Shown here piece by piece: positions 1 to 10,350 of a stretch of 64,000 nt of DNA. The first letter of the stretch is position 1. The number at the start of each line of letters is the position of its first letter. The notes beneath the pieces are model-generated. The model worked only from the letters and a program-made list of their open reading frames with translations. It was not told the DNA's origin and searched no databases. Source of the DNA: Pipra filicauda (lineage: Eukaryota > Chordata > Aves > Passeriformes > Pipridae); NCBI RefSeq assembly GCF_003945595.2, contig NW_024104366.1, forward strand, positions 806,001 through 870,000. The letters are read 5' to 3'. A program made the translations under genes and the position numbers.

Positions 1-1850
1 ATTTACAGAAGGGCAATAAACCAACAACATATCAGAGACGTGTACAGAATTTATTGACTTTTTCCAAATTTTCTTAATAAATCCAGTGTTCTTCTTTACA
101 GAAGCAAGAGTCTTCTTGATGACAACAGTCTTAATATCAAAAACCATCTTCTTCTTTTAAAAACAATTATCTTCTTGAAAAAACAACTCTCTTCTTAATA
201 AAAATATCTTCTTAATAAAAACAACTATCTTCTAAATAAAAATATCTACTTAATAAAAAACTATCTTCTTAAAAAGAAACCTTATCTTCTTAAAAAACTA
301 TCATCTTCATAAAAAACTGTCTTCTTAAATAAAAGTCTATCTTCTTTAAAAGAAAACTTATCTTCTTAAAAAGTATGCAGTCGTACTACAAACCTATCTT
401 CGGATGTAAAAACCCTATCTTCTTACACTTTCTTCTTCATAAAACCAACAAAAACTCACTTAAAAAGTGAATAATATAAAACATATTTACAGAAAAACGT
501 GAAAAACATATGTACAGGTGGCCGATGCCATGGCCGGCAGGTCCGTCAGTCCTGGAAGAAAAGCAAGGGCACGGTCAGTGCAGTCGGGCCCTGCTGGGTG
601 TTCCCTGTGCCCCCAGCCTGGCACACCCAGCAGGTGACCCCGGGGCAGGGCATGGCCAGTACGTGCCTGTCGTGCTGCTGGGGGACTGTCCTCATCCCAG
701 CACCATGTCCTCCTCCTCATCTTACTGGTCGACCTCCATGTCCTCGATCTCATCCACCACATCGACCTCCATCTCTTCATCAAACTCTTGGACGTCCACC
801 TCCATCCCCTCCTCTGTGTCCACCACAACGTCGACGTCCATCTCTTCCTCGGTATCTCCAGCAGTCTGTGTAAGGGAGCACAACGTCAGAGAGGGGTCCC
901 TGTCCCACACCAGCCCCACCGAGCTGCAGCCTTCCTGGGAAGTCAGGGGTTTCCCACCTGCATGGCTTGGCACTGTACCTTGACTGGGAGGAGGTTGCCC
1001 ATCCTGCTGGGATGGCTGCAGAGCTCCAGAGAGTAGGTTGAGTCCAGGACTCGCGGGTCTCTCCGGGATCTCCTGTCGAGGGCGCGCTGTGAGCTGCTCA
1101 CAGATCGCTGTCAGCAGGGGAATGGCTGCGTTGTGCTCGTCGCCGGGCCCTGGCAGTTCCACATGGAACACGGGCACAGCTCTGGCAGCTGTGATGTCAC
1201 AGGAGTTGTGGGGTCACTCGGTAGTGGGGATGGGGATCATGGAATGATGGAATCCTTAAAAGGTTTGGTTTGGGAGGGACCTTAAAATCATCTTGTTCCA
1301 ACCTGACCAAGTTGCTCAGGGTCACGGCCAAGTGGGCCTTGAATGTTCCCAGGGATGGGGCAGCCACAGCCTCTCTGCACAGTCCCTGCCAGGGCCTCAC
1401 CACCCTCACAGGAACCATTATCTTCCTAACATCAAATCTAACCCTCCTCCCTGTCAGTTTGAAGCCCTTGTCCTGTCACTACAGTTGCTGACCAAGAGTC
1501 ACCCTCCGGCTTCCTTGGAGGCCCCTTCCCAGACGGGAAGGTTTCTCCCAGGTCTCCACACAACCTTCTCTTGTCCAGGCTGAAGAGCCCCAACTTTGCC
1601 AGCCTGTGTGCAGAGGGGAGGTGCTCGAGGTCCCTGAGCCCCTTGGTGGCCTGGTGTGGCCTTGCTGCAGCAGTTCCCTGGCCTTGTTGTGTCGGGGACC
1701 CCAGAGCTGGAGGCCGCACTGCAGGTGGGGTCTCCTGAGAGCGCAGCAGAGCGGCACAACCCCCCTGCCCTGCTGCCCCCAGGGCTGGGGATGAGCCCAG
1801 GACACGGGGGGGTCTGGGCTGAGAGGGCACATTCTCAAGGCCCATGGAAC
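1..1850 (-). repeat. Array unit 1 (subtype B)
   Basis: The unit holds AATAAA (minus) at 50-55, an AT-rich minisatellite at about 100-475, Pumilio-like motifs at 484-491 and 509-516, the 3'UTR block from 522, the acidic ORF at 722-1177, and CR1 (minus sense) at about 1236-1810. The left edge of the window cuts into the inter-unit sequence. Confidence 0.85.
722..1177 (-). pseudogene. Acidic-tail family copy 1, early stop
   Basis: This is an open frame of about 151 codons with the family body (PGPGDEHNAA motif, then a Pro/Gln-rich PSQQDGQPPPSQ stretch) and an acidic tail of repeated MDVD/MEVD. A TAA replaces the CAA codon seen in unit 2 and removes the last ~9 residues, although DEEEDMVLG-stop is still readable in frame just downstream. 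Upstream, a TGA (GAG TGA, where other units read GAG CGG) separates it from the CR1-borne ATG, so no ATG opens this frame. It is either a decayed copy or an internal exon reached by splicing. Function unknown. Confidence 0.5.
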
Positions 1851-3640
1851 AACAACAGTCTTTGACATGTATTTACAGAAGGACAATAAAACAACAACAG
1901 ATAAGACACGTCTCCAGAATTTATTGACATTTTCAGAATTTTCTTATTAAATCCAGCACTCTTCTTCAAAGAAACGACAGTCTTCTTGATGACAACAATC
2001 TTAATATCAACAAACATCTTCTTATTAAAAACAGTTGTCTTCTTCATAAAAATATCTTCTTAATAAAAACAACTATCTTCTAAATAAAACAACTATATTC
2101 TTAAGAAAAAGCTATCTTCTTAAAAAGGAAACTTATCTTCCTAAAAACTATTTTCTTAATAAAAAACTATCTCCTTACTTAAAAATCTATCTTCTTAAAC
2201 TATCTTCTATATAAAAACAACAAATTTCTTAAAACGTCACTAATATAAAACGTATTTACAGAAAAACTGGGAAAAGGGTGAAAAACATATGTACAAGTGG
2301 CCAATTGCATGGCTGGTAGGTCCGTCAGTCCTGCAAGAAAAGCAAGGGCACGGTCAGTGCAGTCGGGCCCTGCTGGGTGTTCCCTGTGCCCCCAGCCTGG
2401 CCCACCCAGCAGGTGACCCCGGGGCAGGGCATGGCCAGGACGTGCCTGTCGTGCTGCTGGGGGACTGTCCTCATCCCAGCACCATGTCCTCCTCCTCATC
2501 TTGATGGTCCACATCCATCTCCTCGATCTCCTCCACCTCATCGACTTCCATCTCTTCTTCAAACTCTTGGACGTCTACCTCCATCCTCTCCTCTGTGTCC
2601 ACCACAACGTCCACATCCATCTGTTCCTCCGTATCTCCGGCAGTCTGTGTAAGGGAGCACAACCTCAGAGAGGGGTCCCTGTCCCACACCAGCCCCACCG
2701 AGCTCGAACCTTCCTTGGAAGTCAGGGGTTGCCCAACTGCATGGAATGGCACTGTACCTTGACTGGGAGGAGGTTGCCCATCCTGCTGGGATGGCTGCTG
2801 AGCTCCAGACAGCAGAGAGAGTCCAGGAGTGACAGGTCTTTTAGGGATCACTTGACGAGCTTTCCCTGGGAGCTGCTCACGAATCGCTGGCAGCAGGGGA
2901 ATGGCTGCGTTGTGCTCGTCGCCGGGCCCTGGCAGTTCCACATGGAACACGGGCACAGCTCTGGCAGCTGTGATGTCACAGGAGTTGTGGGGCCGCTCAG
3001 CAGTGGGGATGGGGATCATGGAATGATGGAATCCTTGAATGGTTTGGCTTGGGAGGGACCTTAAAATCATCTTATTCCAACCTGACCAGGTTGCTCAGGG
3101 CCCCTTCCAAGTTGATCTTGACTGTTGCCAGGGATGGGGCATCCACAGCCTCTCTGCACAGCCCCTGCCAGGGCCTCGCCACCCTCACAGGAAACAATAC
3201 TTTCCTAACATAAAAATCCAACCCTCTGTCAGTTTGAGCCCATTCCCCCTTGTCTTGTCACTACAGTTGCTGACCAAGAGTCACCCTCCGGCTTCCTTGG
3301 AGGCCCCTTCCCAGACGGGAAGGTTTCTCCCAGGTCTCCACACAACCTTCTCTTGTCCAGGCTGAAGAGCCCCAACTTTGCCAGCCTGTGTGCAGAGGGG
3401 AGGTGCTCGAGGTCCCTGAGCCCCTTGTTGGCCTGGTGTGGCCTTGCTGCAGCAGTTCCCTGGCCTTGTTGTGTCGGGGACCCCAGAGCTGGAGGCCGCA
3501 CTGCAGGTGGGGTCTCCTGAGAGCGCAGCAGAGCGGCACAACCCCCCTGCCCTGCTGCCCCCAGGGCTGGGGATGAGCCCAGGACATGGGGGGGGGGGGG
3601 GTCTGGCCTGAGAGGGCACATTCTAAGGGCCCATGGAACA
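1851..3640 (-). repeat. Array unit 2 (subtype B)
   Basis: The unit holds AATAAA (minus) at 1920-1925, a minisatellite at about 1975-2265, the 3'UTR block from 2302, an intact ORF at 2471-3070, and CR1 at about 3016-3590 (minus sense). A run of 13 G lies at about 3589-3601; the same site has about 7 G in other units. Confidence 0.85.
2471..3070 (-). CDS. Acidic-tail family protein, intact copy (unit 2)
   Basis: The frame is open for 199 codons from an ATG. I do not recognise the family. Residues 1-22 (start MILRSLPSQT) are encoded by the 3' tip of the upstream CR1. Residues ~30-60 hold a Gly-Pro-Gly-Asp-Glu-His motif, ~85-105 are Pro/Gln-rich, and ~120-140 contain VGLVWDRDPSL. From ~145 to the end the chain is about half Asp/Glu, with five MEVD/MDVD-like motifs, ending DEEEDMVLG. 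There is no signal peptide, membrane segment or zinc motif. Unit 5 encodes a protein of the same length with about 25 substitutions and no indel, which suggests coding constraint. An acidic tail like this could suit a nuclear or histone/basic-protein-binding role, but that is inference. A CAAG|GTACAG donor and TTACACAG acceptor flank an internal ~147-bp stretch; removing it would shift the frame, so I prefer the unspliced reading. Confidence 0.6.
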   Translation of the reverse strand: MILRSLPSQTIQGFHHSMIPIPTAERPHNSCDITAARAVPVFHVELPGPGDEHNAAIPLLPAIREQLPGKARQVIPKRPVTPGLSLLSGAQQPSQQDGQPPPSQGTVPFHAVGQPLTSKEGSSSVGLVWDRDPSLRLCSLTQTAGDTEEQMDVDVVVDTEERMEVDVQEFEEEMEVDEVEEIEEMDVDHQDEEEDMVLG

Positions 3641-4101
3641 ACAAAAATCTTTCAAACGGATTTACAATAAAACGACAACCTATAAGACATGTGTCCAGAA
3701 TTTATTGATATTTTCAGAATTTTCTTAATAAAACCAGTACTCTTCTTTATAGAAACGACAGTCTTCTTGATGACAACAGTCTTAATATCAACAAACATCT
3801 TATAAAAAACAATTGTCTTCTGAATAAAAATATCTTCTGAATAAAAACAACTATCTTCTAAATAAAACAACTATCTTCTTCGAACAAAACTATCTTCTTA
3901 TAAAGGAAACTTATCTTCTTAAAAAAACTATTTTCTTAATAAAAAACTTATCTTCTTAATTAAAAATCTATCTTCCTAAATTATTTTCTTTATAAAACCA
4001 ACAAACTTCTTAAAAATTCAATAATATAAAATGTATTTACAGAACAACATGTAAAACATATGTACAAGTAGCCGATTCCGTGGCCGGCACGTCCGTCAGT
4101 C

Positions 4102-4410
4102 CTGCAAGAAAAGCCAGGGCACGGTCAGTGCAGTCAGGCCCTGCTGGCCGTTCCCTGTGCCCCCAGCCTGGCCCACGCTGGGCCCAGCGGGACTCTGGCG
4201 CCAGGCCTGAGCCCGGCTGGGGATGGGAGCCGGGCCCCAGGCGCTGGCACGGGGCTTGTGTGGCCCAAAGCAGGCGCAGGGCAGGCCGGGGCTGGGGGTT
4301 GTGCCGCCACAATCCAGGGCACGGGGCACCGGGGCCCCCCAGCCCAGCCCCAGCCTGGCGGCAGGTGACCCGCTGTCCCCGGGGCAGGGCACGGCCAGGA
4401 CGGGCCTCAC
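4102..4410 (-). other. Predicted 3'UTR intron, unit 3
   Basis: The donor is CAGCAG|GTGAGG (GT at 4410-4409) and the acceptor is a pyrimidine tract ending TTCTTGCAG|GACTGACGG (AG at 4103-4102). The length is 309 bp. It starts 22 nt after the stop codon, closer than the ~50-nt distance normally needed to trigger nonsense-mediated decay. The acceptor is kept in all ten units. Confidence 0.55.
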
Positions 4411-4432
4411 CTGCTGCTGAGGCGGGGTGTCC

Positions 4433-5016
4433 TTATCCCAGGATCATGGCCGCCTCCTTCTCGCCTTCCTCTTCCACGTCCATCTCTTCTTCCTCTTGCG
4501 TGTCCACCTCCATCTCCTCTACATCGCCTTTTAGATCTCTCGCCGTGTCCCCTTCCGTTGGCTCTTCGCTGTCTCTCTCAGCCTGCAGCAGGGAGAACAA
4601 CCTCACAGAGGGGGCCTGTCCCACCCCAGCCCCACTGAGCTCCAGCCCACCTGGCCAGTCAGTTGGTGCCCTCCTCCATGGACTGGCACTGGACATTCAC
4701 TGGGACAAGGCTGCACATCCTGCTGGCATGGATCACAACAGTCTTGCAGACTGCAGGCAGAGTCAGCACTGACGGATGTTCAAGGGAGCAGGTGGGGACA
4801 GTCCAGAGGGAGCAGGGCGAAGGGTACTCTTGGAACCAAAGGTGGTCGGGCCAGAGGGTGCGCTGGGAGCTGCTCAGGGCTGGCTGGCAGCAGGGGAATG
4901 GCTGCGTTGTGCTCGTCGCCGGGCCCTGGCAGTTCCACATGGAACACGGGCACAGCTCTGGCAGCTGCGATGTCACAGGAGGTCCAGGGCCACTCCGCAC
5001 TGGGGATGGGGATCAT
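4433..5016 (-). pseudogene. Acidic-tail family copy 3, broken frame
   Basis: Two parts of the family protein are readable, in different frames. The C-terminal part (4433-4696) follows a CTGCTGCAG acceptor-like site with DSEE, then acidic repeats including EEMEVD and EEEEMDVEEE, and ends AAMILG with a TAA stop. The N-terminal part (4780-5016) has the PGPGDEHNAA motif. The intervening ~85 bp has no frame joining them, so this is a decayed copy unless the junction is spliced. The TAA is 22 nt upstream of a strong CAG|GTGAGG donor at 4411/4410. Confidence 0.55.
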
Positions 5017-5625
5017 GGAATGATGGAATCCTTGAGTGCTTTGGCTTGGGACAGACCCTACAAATCATCTTGTTCCAACCTGACCAAGTTGCTCAGGGCC
5101 ACGGCCAAGTGGACCTTGAATGTTGCCAGGGATGGGGCAGCCACAGCCTCTCTGCACAGCCCCTGCCAGGGCCTCACCACCCTCACAGGAAACAATGTTT
5201 TCCTAACATCAAATCTAACCCTCCTCCCTGTCAGTTTGAAGCCCTTGTCCTGTCACTACAGTTGCTGACCAAGAGTCACCCTCTGGCTTCCTTGGAGGCC
5301 CCTTCCCAGACGGGAAGGTTTCTCCCAGGTCTCCACACAACCTTCTCTTGTCCAGGCTGAAGAGCCCCAACTTTGCCAGCCTGTGTGCAGAGGGGAGGTG
5401 CTCGAGGTCCCTGAGCCCCTTGTTGGCCTGGTGTGGTCTTGCTGCAGCAGTTCCCTGGCCTTGTTGTGTCGGGGACCCCAGAGCTGGAGGCCGCACTGCA
5501 GGTGGGGTCTCCTGAGAGCGCAGCAGAGCGGCACAACCCCCCCTGCCCTGCTGCCCCCAGGGCTGGGGATGAGCCCAGGACACGGGGGGGTCTGGGCAGA
5601 GAGGGCACATTCTAAGGGCCCATGT

Positions 5626-7405
5626 AGTGACAAGAATCTTTGAAATGTATTTACAGAAGGACAATGAAACAACAACATATAAGACATGTGTCCAGAATTT
5701 ATTGACATTTTCAGAATTTTCTTAATAAAACCAGTACTCTTCTTCAAAGAAACGACAGTCTTCTTGATGACAACAGTCTTAATATCAACAAACATCTCCT
5801 TATTAAAAACAATTGTCTTTTTAATAAAAATATCTTCTTAATAAAAACAACTATCTTCTAAATAAAACAACTATCTTCTTAAGAAAAAGCTATCTTCTTA
5901 AAAAGGAAACTTATCTTCTTAAAAAAACTATAATCTACAATAAAAAACTATCTTCTTACTTAAAAATCTATCTTCTTAAACTATCTTCTTATAAAAACAA
6001 AAAGCTTCTTAAAAAGTGAACAGTAGAAAACGTATTTACAGTACAAACAGGAACAAAGTCAAAAACATATGTACAAGTGGCCGATGCCAAGGCCGGCAGG
6101 TCCGTCAGTCCTGGAAGAAAAGCAAGGGCACGGTCAGTGCAGTCGGGCCCTGCTGGGTGTTCCCTGTGCCCCCAGCCTGGCACACCCAGCAGGTGACCCC
6201 AGGGTAGGGCATGGCCAGGACGTGCCTGTCGTGCTGCTGGGGGACTGTCCTCATCCCAGCACCATGTCCTCCTCCTCATCTTGATGGTCCACATCCATCT
6301 CCTCGATCTCCTCCACCACATCGACCTCCATCTGTTCTTCAAACACTTGGATGTCCACCTCCATCATCTCGGTATCCACCACAACATCCACATCCATCTC
6401 TTCCTCCGTATCTCCGACAGTCTGTGTAAGGGAGCACAACCTCAGAGAGGGGTCCCTGTCCCACACCAGCCCCACCGAGCTCCAGCCTTCCTGGGAAGAC
6501 AGGGGTTTCCCACCTGCATGGATTGACACTGTACCTTCACTGGGAGGAGGTTGCCCATCCTGCTGGGATGGATGCTAAGATCCAGACAGGAGGGAGAGTC
6601 CAGGACTGACAAGTCTTTTTGGGATCACCAGTCGAGGGTGCGCTGTGAGCTGCTCACAGATCGCTGGCAGCAGGGGAATGGCTGCGTTGTGCTCGTCGCC
6701 GGGCCCTGGCAGTTCCACATGGAACACGGGCACAGCTCTGGCAGCTGTGATGTCACAGGAGTTGTGGTGTCACTCGGCAGTGGGGATGGGGATCATGGAA
6801 TGATGGAATCCTTGAATGGTTTGACTTGGGAGGGACCTTAAAATCATCTTGTTCCAACCTGACCAGGTTGCTCAGGGCCCCATCCAAGTGGACCTTGAAT
6901 GTTGCCAGGGATGGGGCAGCCACAGCCTCTCTGCACAGCCCCTGCCAGGGCCTCACCACCCTCACAGGAAACAATGTTTTCCTAACATCAAATCTAACCC
7001 TCCCCTGTGTCAGTTTGAAGCCCTTGTCCTGTCACTACAGTTGCTGACCAAGAGTCACCCTCCGGCTTCCTTGGAGGCCCCTTCCCAGACGGGAAGGTTT
7101 CTCCCAGGTCTCCACACAACCTTCTCTTGTCCAGGCTGAAGAGCCCCAACTTTGCCAGCCTGTGTGCAGAGGGGAGGTGCTCGAGGTCCCTGAGCCCCTT
7201 GTTGGCCTGGTGTGGCCTTGCTGCAGCAGTTCCCTGGCCTTGTTGTGTCGGGGACCCCAGAGCTGGAGGCCGCACTGCAGGTGGGGTCTCCTGAGAGCGC
7301 AGCAGAGCGGCACAACCCCCCCTGCCCTGCTGCCCCCAGGGCTGGGGATGAGCCCAGGACACGGGGGGGTGTCTGGGCTGAGAGGGCACATTCTAAGGGC
7401 CCATG
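5626..7405 (-). repeat. Array unit 4 (subtype B)
   Basis: The unit holds AATAAA (minus) at 5698-5703, a minisatellite at about 5730-6040, the 3'UTR block from 6081, the acidic ORF from 6251, and CR1 at about 6791-7365. Confidence 0.85.
6251..6529 (-). pseudogene. Acidic-tail family copy 4, C-terminal part
   Basis: The frame of 92 codons covers the VGLVWDRDPSL segment and the complete acidic tail ending DEEEDMVLG. Upstream, a TAG near 6574 replaces the CAG (Gln) of units 2 and 5, cutting the tail from the N-terminal half. Compared with unit 1 the tail lacks exactly one codon (VDTEMMEVD), an in-frame indel. Without splicing around the TAG this copy cannot make the full protein. Confidence 0.5.
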
Positions 7406-8091
7406 GAACAACAATAATCTTTGACATGTATTTACAGAAGTGCAATAAACCAACAACATATCAGAGACGTCTACAGAATTTATTGACTTTTTCCTAATTT
7501 TTTTAATAAATCCAGTGTTCTTCTTTACAGAAGCAAGAGTCCTCTTGATGACAACAGTCTTAATATTAACAACCATCTTCTTAATAAAAACAACTCTCTT
7601 CTTAATATAAATATCTTCTTAATAAAAACAACTATCTTCTAAATAAAAGAAAATCTTCTTAATAAAAAACTATCTTCTTAAAAAGAAACCTTATCTTCTT
7701 AAAAAAACTATCATCTTCATAAAATCTATCTTCTTAAATAAAACCTTATCTTCTTTAAATAAAACCTTATCTTCTTAAAAAAACTATTATCAAAAAACTA
7801 TCTTCTTATTAGAAATCTATCATCTTAAACTATCTTCTCTATACAAACTACAGTCTTCTTAAAAAGTGAACAATAGAAAACATATTTACAGAAAAAAATG
7901 AAAAACATATGTACAGCATGGCCGATGCCATGGCCGGCAGGTCCGTCAGTCCTGGAAGAAAAGCAAGGGCACGGTCAGTGCAGTCGGGCCCTGCTGGGTG
8001 TTCCCTGTGCCCCCAGCCTGGCCCACCCAGCAGGTGACCCTGGGGCAGGGCATGGCCAGGACGTGCCTGTTCTGCTGCTGGGGGACTGTCC

Positions 8092-8691
8092 TCATCCCAG
8101 CACCATGTCCTCCTCCTCATCTGGATGGTCCACATCCATCTCCTCGATCTCCTCCACCTCATCGACTTCCATCTCTTCTTCCATCTCTTGGATGTCCACC
8201 TCCATCCTCTCCTCTGCATCCACCACAACATCCACATCCATCTTTTCCTCCGTATCTCCAGCAGTCTGTGTAAGGGAGCACAAGCTCAGAGAGGGGTCCC
8301 TGTCCCACACCAGCCCCACAGAGCTCCAGCCTTCCTGGGAAGTCAGGGGTTTCCCACCTCCATGGATTGGCACTGTACCTTCACTGGGAGGAGGTTGCCC
8401 ATCCTGCTGGGATGGCTGCAGAGTTCCAGAGAGTAGGTTGAGTCCAGGACTCGCGGGTCTCTCAGGGATCTCCTGTCGAGGGCGCGCTGTGAGCTGCTCA
8501 CAGATCGCTGTCAGCAGGGGAATGGCTGCGTTGTGCTCGTCGCCGGGCCCTGGCAGTTCCACATGGAACACGGGCACAGCTCTGGCAGCTGTGATGTCAC
8601 AGGAGTTGTGGGGCCGCTCAGCAGTGGGGATGGGGATTATGGAATGATGGAATCCTTGAATGGTTTGACTTGGGAGGGACCTTAAAATCAT
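8092..8691 (-). CDS. Acidic-tail family protein, intact copy (unit 5)
   Basis: The frame is open for 199 codons from an ATG in the CR1 3' tip (MILRSLPSQT), the same start as unit 2. The order is the same: CR1-derived N-terminus, PGPGDEHNAA motif, Pro/Gln-rich middle, WDRDPSL, and an acidic tail with MDVD/MEVD repeats ending DEEEDMVLG. About 25 residues differ from unit 2, spread along the chain, with no gap and no stop. The upstream DNA differs from other units because the CR1 5' half is of another variant, so if CR1 supplies the promoter this copy may be controlled differently. Product function unknown. Confidence 0.6.
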   Translation of the reverse strand: MILRSLPSQTIQGFHHSIIPIPTAERPHNSCDITAARAVPVFHVELPGPGDEHNAAIPLLTAICEQLTARPRQEIPERPASPGLNLLSGTLQPSQQDGQPPPSEGTVPIHGGGKPLTSQEGWSSVGLVWDRDPSLSLCSLTQTAGDTEEKMDVDVVVDAEERMEVDIQEMEEEMEVDEVEEIEEMDVDHPDEEEDMVLG

Positions 8692-9129
8692 CTTATTCCA
8701 ACCTGACCAGGTTGCTCAGGGTCCCATCCAAGTGGTCCTTGAATGTTCCCAGGAATAGGGCATCCACAGCCTCTCTGCACAGCCCCTGCCAGGGTCTCAC
8801 CACCATTAGTGCAAAAAAACATCTTCCTAAATCAAATCAAACCTGAATCTCCCTTCTTCAGTGTAAAGCCATCCCCTCTTCTCCTCTCCTCCCAGGGCTG
8901 AACACTGTCCCCAGCTTTCCTCTGGGCCCCTTCGGCTCCTGCCCAGCCACACTGAGGCCTCCCCGGGGCCTTCTCTTCTCCCGCCTCAGCAACCCCAACT
9001 CTCTCAGCCTTTCCTCAGGGCACAGGGGCTCCAGCCCTCGCAGCATCTTTGGGGCCTCCTCCCCACTGGCTCCAGCAGCTCCACGGCCTTCCTGCGCTCA
9101 GCAGCCCAGAGCTGGAGGCCGGGATGAGC

Positions 9130-9970
9130 CCTGTGGGGGCTGCAGTTTCCTGGGGAACAGGGGGAAGGTTTGGTTATCCCTGGACAGGAACTAAACACAC
9201 TCCTGTGCTGAGGGATAAAATCCCCGGAGCGAAGGCTGTGCTGGGCAGAGTCCTGCTGCCATGGGCTGTTCTTTGTGGAGTCTGCAGGGATGCGTCGGGA
9301 GCAGATCCCGTCTGTCCCCTGGGCCCAGCTCCCAGCCCGGAGCGGCTCCATGGGGTGCCTGGGCCGGGCCGTGGGTCCATCCCCCAGCTCAGCTCCGAGC
9401 TCCCTGTGCTCCCACAAGCCCAGGCTTCAAAGGAAACCCTGGCAATGGGGACACAGCGTCTGTGCCCCGCTGGCTCCCTCCAGCTGAGGCTGGGCCTGCA
9501 GCATCCTGGGGAGCCCCCAGAACAAACATTTTCCCCAGGGATTTCTGGAGCAGGAGCAAAAGCCAGAGTCCCCTGTGCTAACACTCCCTCCGGGCCAGCT
9601 CCAGCCCCTCGGGGTGCCCAAGAGAAGGGGGTGCCCCCAGCCCAGTGCACCCTCCTCAGCACTGGGGTCACCCAGGGAAGAGCCATTGAGGAGGCTCTGC
9701 AGGACCACGCAGGCACGGCCCTGCTCCCACATGGGATCCCAGGGCACTGAGCCCTGTGGGATTGGCCTCTACAGATCCCAAGTACGTGCAAAGCAATTGC
9801 CAGGAGAGTGGGACCTCTGTCAGTGGGACCCCTCTGAGCACAGGGACCCCACACTAGGAGTGGCCATTCCAACACCCCCAGACACCTCCAGCCATGGGAA
9901 CCCGGAGCAAGTGGAAACCAGAACTCTGCAAAAGCTGCGAGTACCCAAAGCAAACACAAAGAGAGCTGGG
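9130..9970. other. GC-rich spacer, no gene seen
   Basis: Six-frame reading gives only overlapping Pro/Gly/Ala-rich frames of the kind GC-rich DNA gives by chance. I see no splice-bounded exon or recognisable domain. Part of it resembles the spacer of unit 9. Confidence 0.5.
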
Positions 9971-10249
9971 GTGTGAAAACAATGATTATTTATTTACAGA
10001 AGAGCAACAAAACCAATGAACGACACAACATATTCAAATTATAAGAATCTTTATTACAACAATGGTCTACAAAACACATTTAAATTCTAAGGGTGTCTTT
10101 AACAACAATAGTCTATGAAAGGTATTTGCAGAAAGACAGCAAAACAACAACATATAAAACATATACTCAGAATGTATTTACATTATAAGAACAATAATAT
10201 TCCTAATAGAAACAGTCTTCTTAATAAAAGTAACAATCTTCCATATAAG

Positions 10250-10350
10250 AACAACAACCGTCTAAAGAAATACAACAATCTTCTAAAGAAATACAACAAT
10301 CTTCTAAAGAAATACAACAATCTTCTAAAGAAATACAACAATCTTCTAAT
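10250..10350. repeat. 21-bp perfect tandem repeat (~5 copies)
   Basis: TACAACAATCTTCTAAAGAAA is repeated about five times, four copies being identical. It is a locally amplified form of the minisatellite in the other units. The plus frame reads NNLLKKY repeats only because 21 is a multiple of three. Confidence 0.9.

Larger units (their letters stand above)
3641..5625 (-). repeat. Array unit 3 (subtype A)
   Basis: The unit holds AATAAA (minus) at 3701-3706, a minisatellite at about 3750-4030, the 3'UTR exon near 4030-4101, a GC-rich 3'UTR intron (4102-4410), the acidic tail from 4433, and CR1 at about 5011-5580. The intron keeps about 200 bp of GC-rich sequence that most subtype B units lack. 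Confidence 0.85.
7406..9970 (-). repeat. Array unit 5 (subtype B, with extra GC-rich DNA)
   Basis: The unit holds AATAAA (minus) at 7479-7484, a minisatellite at about 7500-7885, the 3'UTR block from 7921, an intact ORF at 8092-8691, and a CR1 fragment at about 8636-9125. The 3' part of that CR1 matches the other units, while its 5' half belongs to a different CR1 variant. A GC-rich stretch at about 9130-9970 follows, without a recognisable gene. Its end (9815-9890) resembles 19060-19120 in unit 9. Confidence 0.8.

Noticed and set aside
1438..1845. Recurrent ~130-codon minus frames across the CR1 blocks
   Set aside because: These are reading frames of a 5'-truncated CR1 fragment repeated with each unit, in several competing frames, and not a host gene.
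2471..2640. MEVD motifs as Hsp90/Hsp70-like TPR-binding tails
   Set aside because: The TPR-binding EEVD must be at the extreme C-terminus. Here the motifs are internal and the protein ends in MVLG.
2640..2800. ~147-bp intron inside the family ORF (CAAG|GTACAG to TTACACAG)
   Set aside because: Splice-like sites exist, but removing the stretch shifts the frame out of the conserved acidic tail, while the unspliced frame is open in the intact copies. Kept only as an alternative.
4080..4772. Long plus-strand Ser/Pro-rich frames in the array units (also about 7898-8647 and 10115-10726)
   Set aside because: They are antisense to the acidic tails: GAG/GAT repeats read backwards give Ser/Thr/Ile runs. 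They include CR1 and minisatellite sequence and are not conserved as proteins.
10250..10350. Regular 21-bp repeats resembling a CRISPR array
   Set aside because: There are no spacers. Copies are head-to-tail and continuous with AT-rich minisatellite in a eukaryotic genome.
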